A DNA stretch of 64,000 bases from Pseudomonas fragi. Its GTDB lineage: Bacteria; Pseudomonadota; Gammaproteobacteria; Pseudomonadales; Pseudomonadaceae. The position numbers and the translations under genes were made by a program. The DNA is taken from NCBI RefSeq assembly GCF_900105835.1, contig NZ_LT629783.1, positions 4,610,501-4,674,500 of the forward strand, given 5' to 3'. The notes under the pieces are model-generated. The model was not told the DNA's origin. It was given only the letters and a program-made list of their open reading frames with translations, and did not search any database. Shown here one piece after another: positions 25,530 to 35,959 of this stretch (its first letter is position 1; each line of letters starts with the position of its first letter).

Positions 25530-28500
25530 ATGCCAACACTTTCGACCACACCCGACTCACTGGTTCGTCACGCGGTTCTGGGCAATTTTGCGGCCCCGGA
25601 TTTTGCCCGGCGCCCGACCTTTCAAAATGTTGCGGCGCTCTGCTTCAAACAGGCCCTGCTGGAGAAGTATCCGGCCCTGAGCGTGGACTTTACTCAACTG
25701 GCCATTGCCGAACCCGTGGAAAGCACCGATAGCTCCGGCCCGCCCCGGGGTTATCGTTTTGGGCACCCTGTGGATGCGATGATCCGCAGTTTTATCAACT
25801 CGACGCCGGTTACCCTGATCCAGGGCGTGCATCGCCTGACGGTCGATCCCAACCGGCTGGCCCCCCATCCGTTGGCCGTGGGCATGGCCGAGCTGCAGGC
25901 CATTATCAACGACCATGCGCCGCTGCTGATCAGGGCCTACCAGCAGGCGCTGGCCGAGTTCTGGAGTGACAGCCCTGACCGTTCGCTGCCGCCCCTGCAG
26001 TGGTTGCGGCGGGTGTTGCAGACTGCCCTGAAAAGCGCCGCCCTGGCTCAGGGCCGTACGCCCTCGTTGTCTGCCGAGCAGTCGGTGGCGCTGGCGGTGG
26101 TGGCGGCGTTCCCCGACAGGCAGGACCGGGCCCGAGGGACCGCGGAAACCCCGCTGAAAGCCTGGCTGGTGAATATTGACGGTAGCCATAACGATGCGCG
26201 GCAACGCTTCCAGTTGCCGGGCGTGATGCTGGTGACCCGGCAAATGCCCGATCGCCTGATTGTGCTGGGTTACTCCCTGGAACATGGCGTCGAGCTGTTC
26301 GCTTCGGTGCAAGCGTTTGCAACCTGTATGGTTACCCGCGTATTGCAAGACACGGCCCTGCGCTCCCTGAGCTGGAGCCTGCATGAGCCTGAAGGGGATT
26401 TTTTTACCGCGCTTGGCATCACCCTGCTCGATGAGCAGTTGCGTGACATTGCCCGCATAGGGGCTGATGCCCAAGCCGAAAAATACACGGTCGCGCGCCT
26501 GGAGCAGGCGCTGGATGAGGCGGGCAGGATGTTCCCGTTTTTCAGCCCCCGGGAGCGCCCCGAACTGCAGCGGGTGATGGCGGTATTGCCCGACTGGCTG
26601 AGGCAGGCCAGCCCGGCAGACCAGTTGGCCTGCAGCAAGCTGATTGGCGCCGAGGTTGCCTGGCAGCGCCAGACCCGGGGCCAGACGTTTCTCGAGGGTA
26701 TCGTGGCCATGCCGGAGTATGCCGAGGGGCTTATCCGCCAGCGCATCGAGCAAGACCACCCGCAATCAGGGCTCGATATCACACAGATCGAGATCCATGA
26801 CATCGGCGTCGAGAATTTGCAGTTGCCCATCTTCACCGACGATGTGCTGCCCTTCGCCGAGTTTGTCCTGACCTACCGGGGTGGTTGGCCCGTCGGCCTG
26901 ATCGGGGTCAGGCAACGCTCGGGCGAAGCCGTACCCGACTGGTTGAATGGTGCCTATGTAAAAAACCTAGTGGATGAACTGGATGTGGGCAGCCGCTATA
27001 TCGCGCTGCTGAAAAACCTGCTGGTGGACAACGAGGCCGAGGTGACGCGGCGCAAGGGGCTGTTCGCCTCGCAATTGCAGGTGCAATTGCCGTTATTTGC
27101 CCTGGAGCGAAAAATCAGGGGGCAGGCCGGTTTTACCCAGCAGGGCGTAGACATCTTGAGCCGGTTGATGGCCCCCGGCGGGCAGCACCCGGCCAGCGCT
27201 GCCGATGTGTGCGTGCGCCCCCTGGGGTTTCATGCCTATGAAGGAGCGGGCGTTGATACGGTGGCGAACATGTTTGTGTTTGGGGCCCGGCAGACTGGCA
27301 CCGGCCCCTTTATTCTCTATCGCCTTTCTCGCCCGAACCGTTGCTGGAGTTCGCCAGCTGGGCCGCGCTGCTGGCGGCGATCAAACAGCCCGGCGATCTG
27401 CAGGAAAGCATACTGACCTGGCTGGACGATGATGCCCGCGGTTATTACGCCGACGGCGGCTTTGAGCGCCCGCATCTGGAAAGCGTGCTGCTTGAAGGTA
27501 TCTTGGCCCTCCTGCCGCGCAGCCCGGCGACCCTCGGCACCCAGAGGGTGGTGGGGGATTATTTCGAGGCCATGTTCGATGCCAATGCCAAGGCCTTGAT
27601 GACCTTGGCCGACAAGCAGACCGTCTCGACCGCCGAGCGGCGCTGGATCTTGCTTAAACGCTATGGCTGGAGCCTGTTCAACGGACTGACATTTTTCCTC
27701 AGCGGGCCCTTGCAGAAAGCCGCCTGGCTGTTCCAGACCCTGCTGAGCCTGGACAGCGGCCTGCAGGCGCGAATCAATGGCGACAAGCAAGGGGTGCAAC
27801 AAACCCTGATCGACCTGCTGTTCAATATCAGCCAGGCCCTTCTGCATGCCGGCCTGAACTTCAAGGCGCAGGCCAATGAGCGCCAGCGCCTGCAAGCGCC
27901 GGTCGACGAGCCCCTGTTCAGCATCGCTAAACCACAGCCCCCACGGGTGGTAGAGCCCCATATTGTCTCGGTGCTTGCGCAAAAAAAACTGCCTGACCTC
28001 GATGGCCGTGCTGCCCGGGATTATTCCGCGCTGGATTTCTCCTGGTTCGGTGCGCAACAACGCCTGAACCAGACGCAGCAGGCGAGCTTGAACACGTTCG
28101 CCCTGGCCATCGACTTGAGCCAGGGCACACCCATCGAAGTCGGCCCGTTACAAGGGGTGATCAACCATGAAGGCAAGTCGTATGTGCAGGTCGACGGCCA
28201 CACCTACCGCGTTGCCCGCGATGTCGATGGCTTGGTGATTCAGGACGACAGCCAGCCGACCAGATTCGGCCCGCGCCTGCGCAGCGATGAGGCCGGGCAG
28301 TGGCGCCTGGACCTGCGTCTGGGGTTGCGCGGCGGGGGGCCGAAAAAGGCGATCCAGGCATTGCGCGAAAAAAAGGCGCAGAAACTCGCCGCCCTTGAGC
28401 AACAGGCCGGGGAGCTGGATGTTGAACTGCACAGACGTGAGCGTGTGCTCAGGCTTACGGAGGAGTTGCTGGGTAAATACCCGGAGCGACACACGGCGCT

Positions 28501-30283
28501 GGTTGACCGTTACGAGGCCGAGATCGATGCATGGCGCACTACAGTGCTGGAACTGATCGCGGTGAAAACCCGTTCCCACGACATCACTCCCGTGGAGGGT
28601 TTTGCCATGAAAACCCAGGAAACCTGGGTACAACTGACCTTGCGCCTGTTCAAGTTGCAGAACTACCTGGAAGAAACGCTCAATCTCCTGCCGGTCTGCA
28701 ACTCCAGGCCTTCTTACATTCCGGACCTGCTGGAGATGATGGCCGAGATATCCCGTGGCTCAACGCTGCCTTATGCGCGCTGGATCGAGGATTTGAAGCA
28801 GGCCGAGCAGGTAGAGGCCCGGCTGTATAAAAACTCCTTGCGCGAGAGCCAGGCCCTGACTGAGGTCAAGCGTCGGCCGTTGCCCAAGGAGAGCTCGCTG
28901 CTGGAAATCGCGAGCCAACCCGACGGCGACTATTTTGATCGCCACTGGGCGGCAGCCTACCTGGAAACCCTCTGTGAGCTGGTTATCCGTCGTGATGCAT
29001 TCAACCTTAGCCCTGAAGAGCAGCACGCGTTTGATCTCTTCGGCCAAGGGACACTGATAGACACCGCCTGGTCGCAATTGAGCCTGCGCCGAGAAGGGAC
29101 GCTGTACACCAGCGATCATCTGGATTTTTTTGACCGCACCATTGACCAGTACGATGCTGCCGAAGGGGTATGCCGAAACATCATAAGCCTTGGCTCAGAG
29201 CATTTTCGCAATGAGTACCTGCCGGAAATCATCCGTGTGCTAGGTGAACTACGAAACTTTGCAGAAGCCCAGATGCAGAACGTTATTCATGACTCGGAAA
29301 GCTCATCCTCCGAAGCCGAAGAGCCTGTGCCCGGGCCCAGCCGTGTCTTCAATCTGCCCAAGGCCAGTAACTCCTCGGCCCAGGGCTCTCAGCAAATCAT
29401 CAAGACCACCCGCAACCTGACCCTGGTAGGGCAGCGCCGGCCTCCGTCAACCACTTCCGAAGGTTCGGATGAAGAGATTGTTGATGTGGCCGAAGGTATC
29501 GACCGCATGAAAATCCGCTCGTACCGCAAAACCCAGGCCGGGGACTGGGAAGAAATCGGCAGCAGCCGGCCACCGACCCTGCAGGCTTCCCAGGCCAGGC
29601 CACTGGCCGGGCTGCAGGTGGAGGCGCGCAAATTGCTGGAGCGTCTGTCGGAAGTCATCGCGCAGAACAGGGTCAGTGCCAATACGTCGAAGATCCCGGT
29701 GGAAATCGAGGAAATCCTCGATTTCAAGGCTCGCGCGCTGGACGAAGTCGCGCAGCAGATCGAAAAAATCGTGCTGGCGTCCAACCATAATGTCGAGGTT
29801 CTGGACCCGCAGCGTAAAACAGCCGCCCTGGCGCAAATTGCCGAGCTCAAGGCGGCGGCTGGCAGATTGCGTACGGAGGGTCGCAGCCTGCGTATCAATA
29901 TCATCAAGCGGCTGCCACCCACTGGGGCCAATGTGGAGTACTTGCTGGCCCAGGGGGAGGTGAGCATTGCCCGTGTGGGGCAGCGCCGGCATTTGTCCCG
30001 GGGCCAGCGCAAGGACTACCTGGATGAATATGTCATCAAGACCCGGGAGGGTACCGAGCTGTGGTTTGCCCATTTTCATTACAAGGCCAAGGACACCCCC
30101 GTTGCCGAGTTTGAGGTGGCCCATTTGAAAACCGCCCAGCAGCGCACCTTGAGTGAGCAGGCGCTGTACGCCCGGGCGCAAAGCTCCCATGAATATATCG
30201 AGGTGTATCGGGCCAAGCTGGACCGGGCAATGGCGCTACGGCTGTTTCTACCGACCCCTGGGGGGGCTCAGTCCAACGTGTAG
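25530..30283 (+). pseudogene. Giant DUF6543/dermonecrotic-toxin-like protein, split by a one-base frameshift
   Basis: Two frames, 25530-27416 and 27341-30283, together make one protein of about 1584 residues. At 27321-27325 the first frame reads ILYR then shifts to nonsense, while the other frame continues PFSPEPLLEFASW; adding one C to the CC run at 27323-27324 joins them. By resemblance to other Pseudomonas proteins it belongs to the large DUF6543 (dermonecrotic toxin N-terminal-like) family, suspected but not proven toxins. It has no signal peptide. A Ser/Glu-rich linker (SESSSSEAEEP) lies around residue 1250 and a C-terminal block DYLDEYVIKTREGTELWFAHFHYK ends the protein. The 3' end overlaps the convergent AlaX gene by 16 bases. 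No immunity or secretion gene is adjacent. Sequencing error, a real mutation or phase variation are alternatives. Confidence 0.78.
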
Positions 30284-30894
30284 CGAACAGACAGCACGCC
30301 CTTTTTCTGGCTGACGGACAGCACGTTGACGGCACCCAGCTCGGCCAGGGAGCGCACATGGGTGCCGCCGCACGGGTAACCCGGCAATTCGCCGAAACTG
30401 ACGGCGCGTTGTTGAGTGGCAAGGTGCACATGCCTTGGCAGGTCGGCGCTGATCCACTGTGCCAGCGCGTGCTGCACGGCTTCTGCTTCAAAGGGGGTCG
30501 GCTGGTCGCCGGGTACAAAGCTGACCCGGCACTCGCCTGGCCAGTGGTGCGCCCTGGTTGGCACCCAGCCCAGTTGTTCGCCGTAAACACCAATCAAATG
30601 CCCGGCCGAATGCAGGCGGGCATTGAGCCGGCGGCGCGCTTCGTCGACCCGGGCCTGCGCCTTGCCTGTGGTCACAGGGTGGGTGGTGTAGTGCACGATG
30701 GATTCCTGCTCCTGCATGACCCGAGTGACCTGGCTGTCGCCGATCCAGCCAGTGTCGCTGGGTTGCCCGCCGCCCTGGGGGTGAAAGGGGGTGGCGACCA
30801 GGGTGACGGCGAACCCGTCTTCATGGGGTACACAGTGGGTAACGTCAACGTCGCAGTTCAGCGCATCGTCGGTAAAAAAAAGGCGTTGGGTCAT
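30268..30894 (-). CDS. AlaX-type alanyl-tRNA editing protein
   Basis: The 208-residue product resembles free-standing homologues of the AlaRS editing domain. The metal-binding motif HSAGH near residue 97 and CGGTHV near residue 180 are the expected zinc ligands. Such proteins hydrolyse Ser-tRNA(Ala) or Gly-tRNA(Ala) in the cytoplasm. The ATG at 30894 (MTQRLFF) is chosen; 65 upstream in-frame codons are not family-like. The N-terminal FHPQGGGQPSDTGW is the typical strand-turn. Its 3' end overlaps the giant gene on the other strand by 16 bases, and a LysR regulator starts 75 bases away divergently. Confidence 0.87.
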   Translation of the reverse strand: MTQRLFFTDDALNCDVDVTHCVPHEDGFAVTLVATPFHPQGGGQPSDTGWIGDSQVTRVMQEQESIVHYTTHPVTTGKAQARVDEARRRLNARLHSAGHLIGVYGEQLGWVPTRAHHWPGECRVSFVPGDQPTPFEAEAVQHALAQWISADLPRHVHLATQQRAVSFGELPGYPCGGTHVRSLAELGAVNVLSVSQKKGVLSVRYTLD

Positions 30895-30968
30895 GGCTGT
30901 GTTCCTGAACGGGTTTCTTTTTTCAGTATAAGGGTGCGCTTGTGGTGTGATAATCCTCTCAACTATCA

Positions 30969-31925
30969 ATGGACCTGTGCGCTGTGAGCATAAATCTACC
31001 TGTGACGTTGCTGACTGAGATGGTGGTGTTTGTGAAGGTGGTCGAGGCCGGCAGCTTTTCCGCAGCTGCGCGCCAGCTGGGTAGTTCACCCTCGGCGGTA
31101 AGCCGCAGCATTGCCCGGCTGGAAAAGGCCCTGGCGATTCGCCTGTTGCAACGCACCACGCGCAAACTGCGTCTGAGCGATGCTGGTGAAGAAGTCTTCA
31201 GGCGTTGTCGCGAGATGGCGGGCGCGGCCCAGGCGGTGATGGACCTGAGCGGGCGATTCACCCGGGAAGCTGAAGGCTTGATTCGCGTCAGCGTGCCCAA
31301 GGCGGTGGGGCGCTATGTGATTCATCCGCATATGCCTGAATTCTTGCGTCGGTATCCCAAGGTCGATGTGCAATTGATTCTGGAAGACCGCTATGTCGAC
31401 CTGATCGATGACAACGTTGACTTGAGTATTCGTATCACCGACGAGCCGCCGCCGGGGCTGGTGGGGCGTGAACTGTTTCCGATCGAGCATTTGCTCTGTG
31501 CCACGCCGCAGTATCTGGCCGAGCAGGGGGTGCCGCAGCAGCCCGAGGACTTGCGCGAGCACAGTTGCATTGTGCTGGGGGAAACCCCGGCCGATGCGCG
31601 CTGGAAATTCAGGCAGGGGAGCAAATCGGTGACCGTGGGCGTGCGCGGGCGTTATGCGGCCAACCACACCGGGGTGCGACTGGACGCGGTGTTGCAGGAT
31701 ATCGGTATTGGCAGCTTGCCGTATTTCACTGCCCGGCAGGCGCTGGAAGAAGGGAGGGTGATTCAGGTGCTGCCCGAGTGGGATTTTATTGCGTCCTACC
31801 ACGGCGGCGTATGGTTGCTTCAGACCCCGACGCGCTACCTGCAGCCCAAATTGCGGGTGTTTATCGACTTTCTGGTGGAGCGGCTGGCGCAGGAACCGAC
31901 GCTGGGGATGTTGCGTAAAACGTAG
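30969..31925 (+). CDS. LysR-family transcriptional regulator
   Basis: The product of up to 318 residues has an N-terminal winged helix-turn-helix (EAGSFSAAARQLGSSPSAVSRSIARLEKAL, broken here across residues 26-55) and a LysR substrate-binding domain. By general shape it resembles the group that regulates small oxidoreductase or efflux genes (e.g. DVDLSIRI and IGIGSLPYF). GTG at 30984 is an equally possible start; neither has a good ribosome-binding site. It is divergent from the AlaX gene, its likely target by position. The stop codon lies inside the left arm of a large inverted repeat. Confidence 0.88.
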   Translation: MDLCAVSINLPVTLLTEMVVFVKVVEAGSFSAAARQLGSSPSAVSRSIARLEKALAIRLLQRTTRKLRLSDAGEEVFRRCREMAGAAQAVMDLSGRFTREAEGLIRVSVPKAVGRYVIHPHMPEFLRRYPKVDVQLILEDRYVDLIDDNVDLSIRITDEPPPGLVGRELFPIEHLLCATPQYLAEQGVPQQPEDLREHSCIVLGETPADARWKFRQGSKSVTVGVRGRYAANHTGVRLDAVLQDIGIGSLPYFTARQALEEGRVIQVLPEWDFIASYHGGVWLLQTPTRYLQPKLRVFIDFLVERLAQEPTLGMLRKT

Positions 31926-32052
31926 CAGCTGCCGAAGGCTGCGTTCGGCGGCGCAGCCGTCGTAAAGTCAGCCACTGCGGTGCGCCCGACAAACACGGCT
32001 CTAACGATTTGCGACGACTACGTCGCCGAACGCAGCCTTCGGCAGCTGCTAC
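31922..32052. repeat. Long inverted repeat overlapping the LysR stop codon
   Basis: The left arm GTAGCAGCTGCCGAAGGCTG continues to CGTTCGGCG and is the exact reverse complement of the right arm that ends CAGCTGCTAC, giving about 29 paired bases around a 73-base centre. The TAG stop of the LysR gene is formed by the first bases of the left arm. Similar GCTGCCGAAGGCTGCG repeats are common in fluorescens-group genomes from memory. It differs from the REPIN and the 6506 repeat families. Confidence 0.85.
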
Positions 32053-32072
32053 AGAGCTTTGTGTTTGCATAA

Positions 32073-32105
32073 AAAAGCCCGCCAGGCAAAACCGGGCGGG
32101 CTTTT
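32073..32105. terminator. Terminator between the LysR gene and the PA2817-like gene
   Basis: AAAAGCCCGCC pairs with GGCGGGCTTTT around an A-rich loop; A and T tracts on either side allow function in both directions for these convergent genes. Confidence 0.8.
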
Positions 32106-32119
32106 GGGTCGGAGCGGTA

Positions 32120-32536
32120 TCAGTGCTGCGGGCTGTCTTGGGTGGTCGGCAGCGCCATCAGTTGTTTTTCCTGATTCCAGTCGAACGGCTCATCGTTCAG
32201 TTCGGCTTCATGGCGGCGCTCTTCCAGAGCCTGGTACATGTCCAGTTCTTCATCCGAAAGGAAGTTGAAGCATGCACCGCCGAAGTACCACAGCAGGTCA
32301 CGCGGCACCAGGTGGGCGATCTGCGGGTAGCGTTCGATCACCTGGCACATGATGTCCTGGCCCAGGTACTGGCTGTTGATCGGGTCAACCGGCAGCGAGC
32401 TGCGCATGTCGTCAAAACGCTCCAGGAACAGCGCGTGGCTTTCCTCGGGGATCTGCTCAGCGTCACCGACAGCAACCAGGATGCTGCGCAGAATGTCGAG
32501 CAACACTAGGTTGTGGTTCAGGTCATTGGTGGCCAT
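32120..32536 (-). CDS. PA2817 family protein, function unknown
   Basis: The 138-residue acidic product (MATNDLNHNLVLLDILRSIL) resembles a conserved Pseudomonas protein named after PA2817, of unknown function. Notable blocks are QVIERYPQIAHLVPRDLLWYFGG and LSDEELDMYQALEERR. There is no signal peptide or membrane helix. The ATG at 32536 follows AGAGGAC; a longer frame to 32557 is unlikely. It lies downstream of the fadE-type gene on the same strand and could be co-transcribed, with 63 bases between them. Confidence 0.8.
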   Translation of the reverse strand: MATNDLNHNLVLLDILRSILVAVGDAEQIPEESHALFLERFDDMRSSLPVDPINSQYLGQDIMCQVIERYPQIAHLVPRDLLWYFGGACFNFLSDEELDMYQALEERRHEAELNDEPFDWNQEKQLMALPTTQDSPQH

Positions 32537-32599
32537 TGCGGGTGTCCTCTTGGGCAAAACGGGCGCGAGAGTATAAAGCTCATCGCGCTCGCTGTCCTG

Positions 32600-35047
32600 C
32601 TATCGAATCTTTCCGTCTGTGTGGCTGAGTTCTTCCTTGCTGAAGTCATCCACGTCGATCACCTTGCGCCGTGCCGCTTCGGCAGCGCGCAGGGTTTGAG
32701 CTTCGGCCGGTTGCAGGACGCCAGCTTGCAATGCGGCCTCGATGGCCGGTTCGCCCGCAGCTGGTTTGACCTGGCCGCTTTTCAGCGCTTCGTGGAGCTT
32801 TTTGTGCAGTGGTCGCGCCTCGGCCAGCAGGTCGCAGGCCTGTTGCAGGGCGCCTACGGCATCGTCTGCCGATTGCGGGCGATAGCAACCGGCAAGTACT
32901 GCTTCGAGGGTCGGATCACCCTTGGCGCGGCCCAGTACGGCGGCCACTTCGGCATCCAGCCGGTCGGATGGTCCGGTATGACGACGGCCGAACGGGAACA
33001 CCACGACCCGTAGCAGGCAGCCCAGGGCACGGTTGGGGAAGTTTTTCAGCAGTTCGTCCAGAGCACGCTCGGCCTGGCCGAGACTTTCTTCCATGGCCCA
33101 CTTGAACAGCGGGTCAAGGTGCGCAGGTGAGTCCAGGTCGTGATAGCGCTTGAGCGCGGCGCTGGCCAGGTACATATGGCTCAGTACGTCACCCAGGCGC
33201 GCCGACAGACGCTCACGGCGTTTGAGTTCGCCACCCAGCAGCATCATGCTCAGGTCGGCCAGCAGGGCAAAGGCTGCGGCCTGACGGTTCAGGGCGCGGA
33301 AGTAACCCTGGCTCAAGGCGTTGCCAGGTGCATGCTCGAAACGCCCAAGACCCAGGTTCAGGACGAACGTGCTGGCCATGTTGCTGATCGCAAAACCGAT
33401 GTGCTTGAGCAGCAGGTCGTCAAACTCGATCAGCGCCTGGTCCTTGTCTTCACGGCTGGCGAGGGCCATTTCCTTGAGGACAAAAGGATGGCAGCGAATG
33501 GCGCCCTGGCCGAAGATCATCAGGTTGCGCGACAGGATATTCGCGCCTTCCACGGTGATGAAAATCGGCGCACCCTGCCAGTTGCGGCCCAGGTAGTTGT
33601 TGGGCCCCATGATGATGCCCTTGCCGCCATGCACGTCCATTGCGTGGCTGATGCACTCGCGGCCGCGTTCGGTCAGGTGGTACTTGAGAATCGCCGACAG
33701 CACCGAGGGTTTTTCCCCCAGATCCACCGCGTTGGCGGTGAGCATGCGCGCGCTGTCCATCAGCCAGGCATTGCCGCCGATACGTGCCAGTGCCTCCTGA
33801 ATGCCTTCGAAGGCCGCCAGTGGCACATTGAACTGTTCGCGCACCTGAGCATACTGGCCGGTCACCAGGCTGGTGAACTTGGCGGCGCCGGTGCCTACTG
33901 CAGGCAAGGAAATCGAACGCCCCACAGACAGGCAGTTCATCAGCATCATCCAGCCCTTGCCGAGCATCTCCTGGCCGCCGATCAGGTAGTCGAGCGGGAT
34001 AAACACGTCTTTGCCCGAGTTCGGGCCGTTCATAAAGGCTGCGCCCAGTGGCAGGTGGCGACGGCCGATCTCGACGCCGGGGGTGTCGGTGGGGATCAAC
34101 GCCAGGCTGATGCCCAGGTCTTCGTTGTCACCCAGCAGGTGGTCCGGGTCATGGGCCTTGAACGCCAGCCCCAGCAGGGTGGCGACAGGGCCGAGGGTGA
34201 TGTAGCGCTTTTCCCAGTTCAGGCGCAGGCCAAGTACTTCTTCGCCTTGCCACTGGCCCTTGCAGATAATCCCGGTATCGGGCATTGCGCCGGCATCGGA
34301 GCCGGCCAGCGGCCCGGTCAAGGCAAAGCAGGGGATGTCATCGCCACGGGCCAGGCGGGGCAGATAGTGGTCGCGTTGTTCGTCGGTGCCGTAGTGCAGC
34401 AGCAATTCTGCCGGGCCTAGGGAGTTGGGCACCATCACAGTGGAGGCGAGGTCGCCGCTGCGGGTGGCCAGTTTCATCGCGACCTGGGAGTGGGCGTAGG
34501 CCGAGAAACCCTTGCCGCCGTAGGCCTTGGGGATGATCAGGGCGAAGAAACCATGTTCCTTGATATGCGCCCAGGCTTGTGGCGGCAAATCCATCGCCTG
34601 GCCGATTTCCCAGTCGCTGACCATCGCGCACAGTTCTTCGGTGGGGCCATCGATAAAGGCCTGCTCTTCTTCGGTCAGGTGGACCTTGGGGTAAGCCAGC
34701 AGCTGATTCCAGTCGGGGCGGCCACTGAACAGCTGGCCATCCCACCAGACCGTGCCGGCATCGATTGCATCGCGTTCGGTTTGCGACATCGGTGGCAGGG
34801 TTTTTTGAAACCAGCTGAACAGTGGCGCAGTGAACAGTTTGCGCCGCAGCTCAGGCAACAGCAGCAGGGCGGTGGGCGCGGCCAGCAGTAGCCAGAGGAT
34901 TGCCAGCAGCCAGCCGGGGACATGGCCGATGACCCCCATCGCCAGCAGATAAACCGCCGTCACGGCAATGATCGTCAGCGGGGCGATGCGCCGGTGAGCC
35001 ATATAGGCGAGGCCAACAATCAGAACCAGTATCCACAGCAACAGCAT
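32600..35047 (-). CDS. fadE: Acyl-CoA dehydrogenase, FadE type
   Basis: The 815-residue length and plan match E. coli FadE: an N-terminal membrane stretch (LLLWILVLIVGLAYMAHRR, then APLTIIAVTAVYLLAMGVIG), a central acyl-CoA dehydrogenase core with FALTGPLAGSDAGAMPDTG and AMDVHGGKGIIMGPNNYLGR, and a long C-terminal helical domain. It catalyses the first, FAD-dependent step of fatty-acid beta-oxidation. The ATG at 35047 has GGAGG upstream; the 21 codons before it are not family-like. PAO1 has several paralogues, so equivalence to PA2815 is by neighbourhood only. Confidence 0.92.
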   Translation of the reverse strand: MLLLWILVLIVGLAYMAHRRIAPLTIIAVTAVYLLAMGVIGHVPGWLLAILWLLLAAPTALLLLPELRRKLFTAPLFSWFQKTLPPMSQTERDAIDAGTVWWDGQLFSGRPDWNQLLAYPKVHLTEEEQAFIDGPTEELCAMVSDWEIGQAMDLPPQAWAHIKEHGFFALIIPKAYGGKGFSAYAHSQVAMKLATRSGDLASTVMVPNSLGPAELLLHYGTDEQRDHYLPRLARGDDIPCFALTGPLAGSDAGAMPDTGIICKGQWQGEEVLGLRLNWEKRYITLGPVATLLGLAFKAHDPDHLLGDNEDLGISLALIPTDTPGVEIGRRHLPLGAAFMNGPNSGKDVFIPLDYLIGGQEMLGKGWMMLMNCLSVGRSISLPAVGTGAAKFTSLVTGQYAQVREQFNVPLAAFEGIQEALARIGGNAWLMDSARMLTANAVDLGEKPSVLSAILKYHLTERGRECISHAMDVHGGKGIIMGPNNYLGRNWQGAPIFITVEGANILSRNLMIFGQGAIRCHPFVLKEMALASREDKDQALIEFDDLLLKHIGFAISNMASTFVLNLGLGRFEHAPGNALSQGYFRALNRQAAAFALLADLSMMLLGGELKRRERLSARLGDVLSHMYLASAALKRYHDLDSPAHLDPLFKWAMEESLGQAERALDELLKNFPNRALGCLLRVVVFPFGRRHTGPSDRLDAEVAAVLGRAKGDPTLEAVLAGCYRPQSADDAVGALQQACDLLAEARPLHKKLHEALKSGQVKPAAGEPAIEAALQAGVLQPAEAQTLRAAEAARRKVIDVDDFSKEELSHTDGKIR

Positions 35048-35199
35048 ATTCAATCCTCCATGAAACCTAGGGGCAGGCACCCTTGTGAGCTTAGTCGCAA
35101 CTTTCGCCAAGGGTTACATGGATAGTGACCTTGTGTTGCAGACGGAGTTCGACAACCCGGCGTAGACTGCCCCGGCGTCTATCAATCAGGAGCCAGATC

Positions 35200-35826
35200 A
35201 TGCTGAAAGTGTGGGGTCGCAAGAATTCGTCCAACGTGCGCAAGGCGTTGTGGTGTGTTGAAGAGCTGGCGTTGCCGTATAGCCGCGTAGAAGCGGGAGG
35301 CGCCTTTGGGGTGGTCAACAGCCCGGAGTATCGGGCGTTGAACCCTAATGGCCAGGTGCCTGTGATTGAAGAGGACGACGGCTTCGTGCTGTGGGAATCA
35401 AACACTATCGTGCGTTACCTCACTGCCAGATACGGTTCGGATACGTCCTGGTACCCGACCGATGCCCGTGTACGGGCGCAGGCAGACAAGTGGATGGACT
35501 GGACCAGTACCTCCTTTGCCGGGGTGTTTCGCACCGTCTTCTGGGGTGTCTTGCGTACACCTGCCGAGCAGCAGGATTGGGTGGCAATCAATGCTGCGAT
35601 CAAGGCCAGCGGCGAATTGCTGGCCATTGCCGATCGGGCGCTGGCGGAAAAACCCTACTTGTCCGGTGACGAAATCGGCATGGGTGATATTCCCCTGGGA
35701 TCCTTTATTTACGCCTGGTTTGAAATGCCCATCGAACGCCCGCCCCTGCCGCATTTGAGTGCCTGGTATGAGCGCCTGAAGCAGCGTCCGGCTTACCGAA
35801 ATGCAGTAATGACCGCGTTGACTTAA
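35200..35826 (+). CDS. Glutathione S-transferase family protein
   Basis: The 208-residue product has a thioredoxin-like N-terminal domain (MLKVWGRKNSSNVRKALWCVEEL, with the serine of NSSN as candidate catalytic residue), the glutathione-site NPNGQVPVIEEDDGFVLWES and an all-helical C-terminal domain. Substrate is unknown. The ATG at 35200 is preceded by AGGAG; an upstream frame from 35125 is rejected. It is divergent from the fadE-type gene. The neighbouring set resembles PAO1 PA2811-PA2817 (from memory). Confidence 0.9.
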   Translation: MLKVWGRKNSSNVRKALWCVEELALPYSRVEAGGAFGVVNSPEYRALNPNGQVPVIEEDDGFVLWESNTIVRYLTARYGSDTSWYPTDARVRAQADKWMDWTSTSFAGVFRTVFWGVLRTPAEQQDWVAINAAIKASGELLAIADRALAEKPYLSGDEIGMGDIPLGSFIYAWFEMPIERPPLPHLSAWYERLKQRPAYRNAVMTALT

Positions 35827-35959
35827 TAGCCACTATTAATACGGGCGACTGTACTTGTGCGGCGAGGCCAAGCACCATAGGTCCTTGTCGGACTTGCCCT
35901 ACAGGCAGTTCGCCCCTATTTACACCTCTCCTTTCCCCCATCTTGGTGCGTAATCCGAT

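Noticed and set aside
27315..27345. Programmed minus-one ribosomal frameshifting in the giant gene
   Set aside because: No heptanucleotide slippery sequence or downstream pseudoknot is evident; a base deletion explains the shift better.
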